Shown: in pieces, positions 1 through 5,286 of the stretch
Position numbering within the stretch: the first letter of the stretch is position 1
How the letters are laid out: each line of letters begins with the position of its first letter
Origin: Candidatus Krumholzibacteriia bacterium
Lineage (GTDB): Bacteria > Krumholzibacteriota > Krumholzibacteriia > G020349025
Length of the DNA: 5,752 nt
Direction of reading: 5' to 3'
NCBI GenBank assembly: GCA_035649275.1
Contig: DASRJW010000106.1
Coordinates: forward strand, 1 to 5,752
The notes under the pieces: model-generated
The model's database searches: none
What the model was told of the DNA's origin: nothing
What the model saw: only the letters and a program-made list of their open reading frames with translations
Translations under genes and position numbers: made by a program

Positions 1-2
1 CG

Positions 3-119
3 GAACCCCATTCCGATCCACGCGGCCGGAGCCTCCGAGTGCGCCCGGCCTTCGCGCGTGGCCTCTGGCTCGAGTTCCTCGAACCTCGAGACCCGGGCAT
101 GAACGAGAGGCGCGACTGA
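3..119 (+). CDS. C-terminal fragment of a plus-strand protein, possibly VOC-fold (methylmalonyl-CoA epimerase/glyoxalase-like)
   Basis: Only the last 38 codons and the TGA stop at 117-119 lie in the window; the gene begins to the left. The frame reads E-P-H-S-D at the edge and contains RVRPAFARGLWLEFLEPRD, ending N-E-R-R-D. The pattern of a small basic loop, a Gly, then a strand of alternating hydrophobics and acids (G-L-W-L-E-F-L-E-P) resembles the final strand of vicinal-oxygen-chelate proteins, where methylmalonyl-CoA epimerases end in a similar H-P-x-x-x-x-G-V-L-[IL]-E-L motif with the Glu as metal ligand. That family call is inference from a short tail. The other two plus frames are also open here but look less protein-like. 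The gene converges on the propeller gene, with three bases between the two stop codons, so no room exists for a separate terminator. Confidence 0.42.
   Translation, partial: EPHSDPRGRSLRVRPAFARGLWLEFLEPRDPGMNERRD
69..90. repeat. Short inverted repeat (bulged hairpin) inside the left partial gene
   Basis: CTCGAGTTC at 69-77 pairs with GAACCTCGAG at 81-90 across a three-base loop, leaving one unpaired C. The repeat is directly visible. It lies 33-54 bases beyond the propeller gene's stop on the minus strand, so it could slow transcription leaving that operon. It has no T-tract on either side, however, and it also encodes the L-E-F-L-E-P segment of the overlapping gene, so it may be chance or codon-driven. 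Confidence 0.3.
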
Positions 120-122
120 CGC

Positions 123-1196
123 TCACCCCGGCGCTGGGGAGACGTCCGCACCCGAAGCGCCGCCAGAGGGCCGCCCGCGTTGCACGCGAAAGGTGCGATT
201 GTCGGCCCGGCGCAGACCCACGCCGTGGAAGTACAACTCGCCGGCGCGGCCGGGGCCGCCGGGGAAGTGCAGCGTGCCCGGCAGGAAAAGCGACACCGGA
301 AGCGCGTCCTTCTCGAAGGCGGCGACGCGTTCGAGACCGCCGTCGTTCCAGCACCAGAGCGACGCCTGGCGTCCCGTCTGGCTCGGGCAGAGCTCGGCGG
401 CGACGCCGAAGAAGAGATCTTCCCCGCAAGCCTGGCTGTAATAGGTCGGCCCGTCGAGCTCGCCGAGCACCTCGCGCCGCGCGCCGATGCGTTCCATCCG
501 GTAGAGCTTGTTGCGTTCGAACTCCGCGTCGGTAGCCCAATAAATGTGGGTCGCGGTGAAGAGCAGGCTGACACAGCGCCAGCTCTCGTCGCCGCCGCCG
601 ACCGTCTGCAGGGTGCGGAAACTGTCGTCGGTCCGCAGCATGCGACACTCTTGGCCGAAGTCCCCGGTCAGACACCAGAGCGAGTCGTCGTACGGATCGC
701 GCTGGATGCCATGCACGTGACGGACCTCGCCGGCGTGGAACACATGGGCGACCTCGACCTCCGACGCACCCGGTGGATAACGATAGACGCGTACGTTCTG
801 CCGCTCCCGATTGGTACGGTACTCGCCGAAGTAGACGCAGCCGTCCCGTCCCACCGCCGCCCCGCCGCGTAGCACGCGGCACGGCCGTCCGAGCGCGAGA
901 GGGGTGAAGCGCCCGCCGCGGAGAAGACCCACGCGCTTGCCATAGGTCACGAAGAGACTGCCATCGCCGAGCGGCACCACGTTGTAGACCAGCGCTCGCA
1001 AGAGGCGCTGGCCCAGACGGAAGCGACCGGCGGCGCGCTCCCACCAGGGCGCGGGGATCTTGCCGAGCAATTCCGGTGGCGCCGTTCCCTGCTGGCGATA
1101 CAGGCGCGTGCGGCGCGAGAGCAGCATCGAATCCGTTGCCAGCCACTCGACAGCGTAGCCGCGGAGGCGGCGTTCTTCGCTCACCGACCAGGTCAT
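123..1196 (-). CDS. Predicted beta-propeller (BNR/sialidase-like superfamily) protein of unknown function, in operon with a carbamoyltransferase
   Basis: This is a 357-residue protein with no signal peptide or membrane segment, so probably cytoplasmic. It is built of repeated short beta-strand blocks, each with hydrophobic strands followed by turns: G-D-G-S-L-F-V-T (77-84), V-G-R-D-G-C-V-Y-F-G-E (115-125), D-D-S-L-W-C-L-T-G-D (170-179), H-I-Y-W-A-T-D (217-223), D-L-F-F-G-V (260-265) and A-S-L-W-C-W-N-D-G (278-286). This spacing is typical of propeller blades. The most distinctive motif is H160-x-H162 followed by D167-P-Y and W174, then T-G-D at 177-179; with Y-W-A-T-D it resembles a conserved family I associate with polysaccharide and carbamoyltransferase loci, but its biochemical role is not known to me. 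The last 17 residues are Gly/Ser/Pro-rich and probably disordered. The ATG at 1196 was chosen because it lies 7 bases after the carbamoyltransferase stop; upstream in-frame starts, such as the ATG at 1226, would overlap that gene and add non-propeller residues. The ribosome site is weak (GAG six bases upstream), which suggests translational coupling. Confidence 0.85.
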   Translation of the reverse strand: MTWSVSEERRLRGYAVEWLATDSMLLSRRTRLYRQQGTAPPELLGKIPAPWWERAAGRFRLGQRLLRALVYNVVPLGDGSLFVTYGKRVGLLRGGRFTPLALGRPCRVLRGGAAVGRDGCVYFGEYRTNRERQNVRVYRYPPGASEVEVAHVFHAGEVRHVHGIQRDPYDDSLWCLTGDFGQECRMLRTDDSFRTLQTVGGGDESWRCVSLLFTATHIYWATDAEFERNKLYRMERIGARREVLGELDGPTYYSQACGEDLFFGVAAELCPSQTGRQASLWCWNDGGLERVAAFEKDALPVSLFLPGTLHFPGGPGRAGELYFHGVGLRRADNRTFRVQRGRPSGGASGADVSPAPG

Positions 1197-1203
1197 GACG
1201 ATC

Positions 1204-2967
1204 TCAGACAGGCTCGGGGACATCGCCGGCCGGCGCTTCGCGCTTCCGGCAGAAGTAGGGCCCCAGGACGAGGACATCCATCTTCGTGCGCAGGAAGCAG
1301 TCCACCGCCTGCGCCGGGTGCTCGACGATGGGCTCGTTCTCGTTGAAGCTCGTGTTGAGGATGACAGGGAGCCCAGTGCGTGCCGCAAAGGTCTGGATGA
1401 GGTCGTAGTACAGCGGGTTCTCCTCCCGGCGCACCGACTGCAGCCGCCCGGTGTCGTCCACGTGTCGCACCGCGGTGAGGCGCTCGCGCCACTCCGGGCG
1501 GATCTTGTACACGTGCAGCATGAACGGCGAAGGGTGGGTGTGCTCGAAGACCTCGCTCTGTCGCTCCGCCAGCACCGCCGGGGCGAAGGGACGGAAGGCC
1601 TCGCGGTGCTTGATGCGCGCGTTGAGCACCGCCTTCATGTCCGGGAGCCCGGGGTGGGTGAGGATGGAGCGGTTGCCGAGGGCCCGCGGGCCCCATTCCA
1701 TCCGCCCCTGGAACCAGCCGACGACATTGCCGCGCTCGATCTCCGCCGCCGTCTCCTGCAGGAGCGCCGCGCGCTCGAGCTGAGTGTAGGCGACGCCGCG
1801 CTCCTCCAGTACCCGGCGCAGCTCCGCCTCGCCGTACTCCGGCCCGAGGAAGGCGTCGCGCATCACCCAGCGCTTGCCCTCTTTCAGGATGACGTTGCTC
1901 GTGTAGAGCGCCGCGCCCAGGGCGAGGCCGTCGTCCCCCGCTGCCGGCTGGATGCAGGTGGCGCGGAAGGGCGTGGAGTCGAAAATCTTGCCGTTGGCGA
2001 CGCTGTTGAGCGCGCAACCGCCCGCGAGCACCAGCCGCTCTTCGGGAACGAGCCGGTGCAACAGGTGCAGGAGGTGCATGTACACCTTCTCGAAGCTCGC
2101 CTGCAGGCCGAAGGCGAGATCCTCGTCCCGGGTGGTGATCTCAGCGTGCTTCGCCCGCGGTGCACCGAAGAGCGACTCCATGTGCCGGGAGAAGTGGCGA
2201 TCGAAGATCATGGTGCCTTCTTCGGTGATCCGCATGCCCTGGTTGGCGCCGAAGGGGACGAAGTACCGCGGGTTGAGCTTGAAGCCGTCCGAGGTGAGAT
2301 CGACCATCTCGCCGAAATGCTCGGTGTAGGTATCGCGTCCGTAGGGGGCGAGGCCCATCACCTTGCCCTCGTCGCCGTAGGTGCCATAGCCGATGAACTC
2401 GCAGACCATCGTATAGAGCGAGCCCAGCGAGTGCGGGACATAGATCCGGTGCATCACCCGGATCTCGTCGCCTTCGCAGGCGCAGAGCATGCTGGTGCAG
2501 AAGTCCCCGGAGCCGTCCACGGTGAGGCCCGCGGCGCGTTCCCAGTCGGAGGCGAAGTAAGCGCTCGCGGTGTGCGCCAGGTGATGCTCCACGTTGTACT
2601 GCGTGCAGCGCAGCTCCGCCGGGTCGGCGCCGCAGTGGTGCACGAGGAGTTCCCGGGCGTCGTCGAGGCTGCGCCGGGTGGTGCCGATCTTGGCCAGGTT
2701 GAGGAGCTTCGTGGGTTGGGAGAGGACGTATTTCAACTTCTCGGCGCGGTTCGCGGCCCGGTCGCGGCCGATGGCCACCGCATCCACATCGCGGAAGCGG
2801 AGCCCGGCCATGTCGAGGCAGCGCTGGATCGATTGCTTGGGGAAGCCCGCGTAGTACTTGATCCGGTTCAGCCGTTCCTCGGCCACCGCAGCGACGGGCA
2901 CGCCGTCCACGAGCAGCGCCGCCGAGGCGCCGGCGTGGAAGGCATTGATGCCGAGGATGACGCTCAC
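1204..2967 (-). CDS. NodU/CmcH-family O-carbamoyltransferase, complete
   Basis: This 587-residue enzyme should transfer a carbamoyl group from carbamoyl phosphate, through carbamoyl-adenylate, to a hydroxyl group on a sugar or secondary metabolite; NodU, CmcH and TobZ are known members. The N-terminal Kae1-like ATP/metal domain shows L-G-I-N-A-F-H at 5-11, E-H-H-L-A-H at 127-132, V-D-G-S-G-D at 150-155, GDEGKVMGLAPYG at 198-210, L-A-G-G-C-A-L-N at 314-321 and Q-P-A-A-G-D-D-G at 340-347. H128, H132, D151 and an Asp of G-D-D-G fit the metal ligands described for TobZ. The C-terminal carbamoyl-handling domain has GRMEWGPRALGNRS at 421-434, K-H-R-E-A-F-R-P-F at 453-461 and ILNTSFNENEPIV at 536-548. 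All hallmark blocks are present and the length is normal for the family. I chose the GTG at 2967 because family members begin a few residues before L-G-I-N; the TTG at 3039 would add 24 Arg/Gly-rich residues and fall inside the candidate promoter. It is the first gene of the operon with the propeller protein. The acceptor substrate cannot be read from the sequence. Confidence 0.95.
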   Translation of the reverse strand: MSVILGINAFHAGASAALLVDGVPVAAVAEERLNRIKYYAGFPKQSIQRCLDMAGLRFRDVDAVAIGRDRAANRAEKLKYVLSQPTKLLNLAKIGTTRRSLDDARELLVHHCGADPAELRCTQYNVEHHLAHTASAYFASDWERAAGLTVDGSGDFCTSMLCACEGDEIRVMHRIYVPHSLGSLYTMVCEFIGYGTYGDEGKVMGLAPYGRDTYTEHFGEMVDLTSDGFKLNPRYFVPFGANQGMRITEEGTMIFDRHFSRHMESLFGAPRAKHAEITTRDEDLAFGLQASFEKVYMHLLHLLHRLVPEERLVLAGGCALNSVANGKIFDSTPFRATCIQPAAGDDGLALGAALYTSNVILKEGKRWVMRDAFLGPEYGEAELRRVLEERGVAYTQLERAALLQETAAEIERGNVVGWFQGRMEWGPRALGNRSILTHPGLPDMKAVLNARIKHREAFRPFAPAVLAERQSEVFEHTHPSPFMLHVYKIRPEWRERLTAVRHVDDTGRLQSVRREENPLYYDLIQTFAARTGLPVILNTSFNENEPIVEHPAQAVDCFLRTKMDVLVLGPYFCRKREAPAGDVPEPV

Positions 2968-2979
2968 GACGGCAGCTTT

Positions 2980-2989
2980 CCCCCTCCCC
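2980..2989 (-). promoter_or_regulatory. Purine-rich ribosome binding site for the carbamoyltransferase
   Basis: On the minus strand the tract reads GGGGAGGGGG followed by AAAG, upstream of the GTG at 2967. It contains a perfect G-G-A-G-G core, but the nearest G of the tract is 12 bases and the core itself 15 bases from the start codon, longer than usual. It still supports the GTG start, because no other start codon in this frame lies between the tract and the conserved N-terminus. Confidence 0.45.
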
Positions 2990-3029
2990 GCAGGGCCGCG
3001 CACCCGCGACTGCTCTCCGAAGCTGCGGC

Positions 3030-3058
3030 AGGCTAGCAACCGCCGTCAGTGCCCGCAA
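3030..3058 (-). promoter_or_regulatory. Candidate sigma-70-type promoter for the carbamoyltransferase-propeller operon
   Basis: Reading the minus strand, TTGCGG (3058-3053) is followed by a 17-base spacer and TAGCCT (3035-3030), which is preceded by TGC, giving an extended -10 form. Each hexamer matches three of six consensus bases. The expected transcript start near 3023 leaves a leader of about 56 bases before the GTG at 2967. The element overlaps the alternative TTG start at 3039, which argues against that start being used. Confidence 0.38.
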
Positions 3059-3106
3059 GCATCGGCGTAACTGGACCCAGGTGCGCCTCCCGGCGGGCGG
3101 GGTGCG

Positions 3107-3115
3107 TGCTATCCT
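3107..3115 (+). promoter_or_regulatory. Candidate extended -10 promoter element for the protease gene
   Basis: TGCTATCCT has the TGn extension followed by TATCCT, matching four of six -10 consensus bases. No recognisable -35 hexamer lies 16-18 bases upstream, so the promoter would depend on the extended -10 or on an activator. The predicted start near 3122 gives a leader of about 50 bases. It resembles the minus-strand element TGCTAGCCT in the same intergenic region. Confidence 0.35.
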
Positions 3116-3159
3116 CGTGGTGCCTTCCCCACTCGGTCGTCCTCGCCCTGTTTGACTCC

Positions 3160-3165
3160 GGGGGT
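3160..3165 (+). promoter_or_regulatory. Ribosome binding site of the protease gene
   Basis: GGGGGT can pair with the anti-Shine-Dalgarno sequence as G-G-A-G-G-T with one G:U wobble. It ends 6 bases before the ATG at 3172 and 12 before the second ATG at 3178, so it favours 3172. The longer open frame starting at 3049 would put a non-signal stretch ahead of the signal peptide. Confidence 0.5.
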
Positions 3166-3171
3166 AATTGC

Positions 3172-4995
3172 ATGCGCATGGGCTGCCTTGTCGCGGCGGC
3201 GTTGCTCGTGTGCGGCCTCGGGGCCGGGGCCGAAACCTGGGAGCACAAGGTGGAGACGGCGGTCCTGGAGGCGGCAAGTCGCGGTCCCACGGAGTGCCTC
3301 GTCCTTCTCGCCGAGCAACCGAATCTGGCGGACGCGGCGGCGCTGGAAAGCAAGGAAGCGAAGGGCCAGTTCGTCTTCGAGACGGCGAGCCGTCTCGCCG
3401 AGCGCACACAAGCGCCACTGCGGAAATGGCTCACAGCAGCTGGCGTCGAGCATCAGAGCTTCTGGATCGTGAACATGCTCTGGGTGCGAGCCGAGTTACG
3501 GATCCTCGAAGAGCTGGCGCGCGATGCCACAGTAGCCCGGATTGTGGAGAACACGCCGCTCCAGCGTGAGGCGTCGTGGATCGGCACCGCGACGCTGCCG
3601 CAGCGCCCGGGACTTCCTCCCGAAACCAACAATGGGATCGAGTGGAACGTGGCGCAGATCCGCGCTCCCGAGGTATGGGCCCAAGGCGTCACCGGTGAGG
3701 GTGCCGTCGTGGGCGGCATGGACACGGGCTACCAGTGGGATCACCCTGCTCTCGCGCGCCAGTATCGCGGCAGCCGGCAGGAGGGGGCGCGCCACGACTA
3801 CAACTGGCACGATGCCATCCACAGCGGTGACGGTCCGGTCGAATGTCCACCCGACTCGCCCGTTCCCTGCGACGGTGATTTCACCGGCCACGGCACGCAC
3901 ACGATGGGGACGATGGTCGGGGACGACGGCGCCGGCAACCGCATAGGCGCCGCACCAGGAGCGCGCTGGATCGGTTGCCGCTGCTGGGAGCAGACGGAGC
4001 GCACGGCGCTGCGCTACGTGAGCGAGTGTTTCCAGTGGTTCGTGGCGCCCACGGATCTCCAGGGGCTGAACCCTGAACCGGCGCTCGCGCCGCACGTGAT
4101 CAACAATTCCTGGGTCTGCGACCGCGGCGAAGGCTGCGCCGACCCCGGCGTCCTCCGTAGCATCGTGGAGACCGTGCGCGCTGCGGGCATCTTCGTCGCT
4201 GCCGGTGCCGGCAACGACGGCCCTGCCTGCGACACCGTCGTCTATCCGCCGGCGATCTACGACCTCGCCTTCTCCGTCGGCGCCACCACGCGGGACGACG
4301 GCATCGCCGCCTTCAGCAGCCGCGGCCCGGTCGTCGTCGATGGCAGCGGCCGGCTCAAGCCCGACCTCTGCGCCCCGGGGGCGGACATCCGCTCCAGCAT
4401 CCCCGGGGGCGGCTATCAAGGCGGCTGGAACGGCACGAGCATGGCCACGCCGCTCGTCTCCGCCGCCGTGGCCTTGATTGTCTCTGCCGTTCCGTCCCTC
4501 GCCGGCCAGGTCGATCGGATCGAGGACCTGCTCCTTCGTACAGCAGTACCGCTCACCTCCGAACAGACCTGCGGTGGCGTGCCGGGTTCGATGGTTCCGA
4601 ATCACACCTTCGGTCACGGACGGCTGGACGTGCTGGCGGCGGTGCAGGCGGCGCGAAGCACTGGCATCGGCAGCGGCGGCGTTCCAAACCAGCCCCACGG
4701 GCCAGCGGCGGCGCGGATGACAATCCTGCAACCGAACCGGCCCAATCCCTTCAATCCCAGGACCACCCTCGAGTACAGCATCGGCGAGATCGGTACGGTC
4801 ACGCTCACGGTGTTCGACATCGCCGGCCGGCGCGTACGCGGACTCGAGGGCCCGCTCCAACGCGATCCCGGGGACTACGCCGTGAGCTGGGACGGCCGCG
4901 ACGACGCCGGGCGCAGTCTGCCTTCGGGGCTCTACGTCGTCCGCTTGCGTGCCGGCCTCGTGCAAGCGTCGAGAACAGTGGTGCTCTTGCGCTGA
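3172..4995 (+). CDS. Secreted subtilisin-like serine protease (S8, bacillopeptidase F-like) with C-terminal sorting-type Ig domain
   Basis: This 607-residue protease should be exported, self-activated and act on extracellular or surface proteins. Residues 1-20 are a signal peptide (M-R-M, a hydrophobic core from about L6 to L17, and probable cleavage after A-G-A at 18-20). Residues 21 to about 150 form an I9-like propeptide, including F-W-I-V-N at 97-101 and V-A-R-I-V-E-N at 121-127. The catalytic domain, about 155-495, has Asp184 in M-D-T-G, His240 in G-H-G-T-H-T-M-G-T-M, the oxyanion Asn348 in G-A-G-N-D-G and Ser423 in N-G-T-S-M-A-T-P, so the triad is intact. H-D-Y-N-W-H-D-A (208-215), A-P-G-A-R-W-I-G-C-R (261-270) and V-I-N-N-S-W (309-314) are characteristic of the bacillopeptidase F-like subgroup. 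Several cysteines (225, 233, 269, 271, 286, 316, 322, 353, 400, 467) could form disulfides after export. A linker rich in Gly, Pro and Ala (about 497-514) leads to the tail at about 516-607, with N-P-F-N-P at 525-529, W-D-G-R-D at 573-577 and a final L-R. That tail is FlgD-like Ig / type IX sorting-like; whether this organism has such a secretion system cannot be seen here. Confidence 0.95.
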   Translation: MRMGCLVAAALLVCGLGAGAETWEHKVETAVLEAASRGPTECLVLLAEQPNLADAAALESKEAKGQFVFETASRLAERTQAPLRKWLTAAGVEHQSFWIVNMLWVRAELRILEELARDATVARIVENTPLQREASWIGTATLPQRPGLPPETNNGIEWNVAQIRAPEVWAQGVTGEGAVVGGMDTGYQWDHPALARQYRGSRQEGARHDYNWHDAIHSGDGPVECPPDSPVPCDGDFTGHGTHTMGTMVGDDGAGNRIGAAPGARWIGCRCWEQTERTALRYVSECFQWFVAPTDLQGLNPEPALAPHVINNSWVCDRGEGCADPGVLRSIVETVRAAGIFVAAGAGNDGPACDTVVYPPAIYDLAFSVGATTRDDGIAAFSSRGPVVVDGSGRLKPDLCAPGADIRSSIPGGGYQGGWNGTSMATPLVSAAVALIVSAVPSLAGQVDRIEDLLLRTAVPLTSEQTCGGVPGSMVPNHTFGHGRLDVLAAVQAARSTGIGSGGVPNQPHGPAAARMTILQPNRPNPFNPRTTLEYSIGEIGTVTLTVFDIAGRRVRGLEGPLQRDPGDYAVSWDGRDDAGRSLPSGLYVVRLRAGLVQASRTVVLLR

Positions 4996-5286
4996 CTGTA
5001 CGGTTTGCACTCAGCGAAGGACGATCAACTTGCGCGACAAGTCGGCGTCGGCGGCCACGAGCCGATAGATGTAGACACCGCTCGGTACCTGCCGGCCGCC
5101 AGCGTCGCGACCGTCCCAAGTGACCTGGTGACGGTCGCGGGCCAAGACGCCATCCACGAGTTTGCGCACCCGGCGTCCCGCCACGTCGTAGATGCCGAGG
5201 TCCACTCGCCCCTCGCGTGCCAGGTCGAAACGGATCGTGGTCACCGGGTTGAAGGGGTTCGGCACGTTGGGATGCAGGAGCGTGAG
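4717..5286. repeat. Tail-to-tail pair of homologous C-terminal domains forming a diverged inverted repeat
   Basis: The last 92 residues of the protease (4717-4992, plus strand) and the last 91 of its convergent neighbour (5286-5014, minus strand) are clear homologues. Both run through N-P-F-N-P, a strand ending F/Y-D-[IV]-A-G-R-R-V-R, [SV/TV]-x-W-D-G-R-D, S-G-[LV]-Y and end in leucine-arginine and TGA. At the DNA level the best block is TGGGACGGCCGCGAC at 4888-4902 against TGGGACGGTCGCGAC on the minus strand at 5118-5104, with one mismatch in 15. The rest has diverged, so this is protein homology in inverted orientation, not a recent duplication. Confidence 0.8.
4985..5021. terminator. Candidate bidirectional hairpin spanning both convergent stop codons
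   Basis: CGCTGA at 4990-4995 pairs perfectly with TCAGCG at 5011-5016. Inside, T-G-T-A (4997-5000) pairs with T-G-C-A (5006-5009) with one G:U, after a C/C mismatch. Outside, four more pairs at 4985-4988 with 5018-5021 include one G:U. The core exists because both genes end in the same CGC TGA. No T-tract follows on either strand, so it is not a classical intrinsic terminator, but it is the only structure in the 15-base gap that could separate the two transcripts. Confidence 0.3.

Larger units (their letters stand above)
2968..3171. other. Divergent intergenic region between the carbamoyltransferase operon and the protease
   Basis: These 204 bases are the only sizeable non-coding stretch in the window. 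They separate the GTG start on the minus strand from the ATG on the plus strand and must hold the promoters of both units. I see one candidate promoter in each direction (3030-3058 minus and 3107-3115 plus) and a ribosome site before each gene. A small dyad, CTGG-AC-CCAG at 3071-3080, lies between the two promoters and could be an operator half-site pair, but it is too short to count as evidence. No riboswitch-like or RNA-gene structure was recognised. Confidence 0.8.

Noticed and set aside
1-126. Minus-strand frame starting with a GTG that overlaps the propeller stop (GTGA), open to the left edge
   Set aside because: The four-base overlap looks like a coupled third operon gene, but the 42 codons give an Arg/Gly/Ser-rich, domain-free peptide, and the opposite strand has a more protein-like ending. 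It cannot be fully excluded without the left flank.
180-872. 230-codon plus-strand open frame opposite the propeller gene
   Set aside because: Shadow of the propeller frame, which has coherent strand-turn blocks; this one lacks a ribosome site and any motif.
1197-1388. Longer N-terminus for the propeller protein, up to 64 extra residues
   Set aside because: It would lie almost wholly inside the carbamoyltransferase coding region, is Ser/Arg/Thr-rich, and the ATG at 1196 is positioned right after that gene's stop.
1195-3036. 613-codon plus-strand open frame opposite the carbamoyltransferase
   Set aside because: It is the antisense shadow of a complete enzyme with all family motifs; its translation is rich in Val, Glu, Arg, His and Ala with no recognisable domain, as expected in high-GC DNA.
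3184-3189. Cysteine in the protease signal peptide as a lipoprotein site
   Set aside because: Neither M-G-C (3-5) nor L-V-C (12-14) fits a lipobox in the right place; the A-G-A at 18-20 is a normal signal peptidase I site.
2141-3418. 425-codon minus-strand open frame across the intergenic region
   Set aside because: It is out of frame with the carbamoyltransferase, spans both promoters, and its Pro/Arg-rich translation shows no domain.
3496-5010. 504-codon minus-strand open frame opposite the protease
   Set aside because: Antisense shadow of the protease, which has an intact catalytic triad; the translation is Arg/Ala/Gly/Val-rich and overlaps the convergent gene's end.
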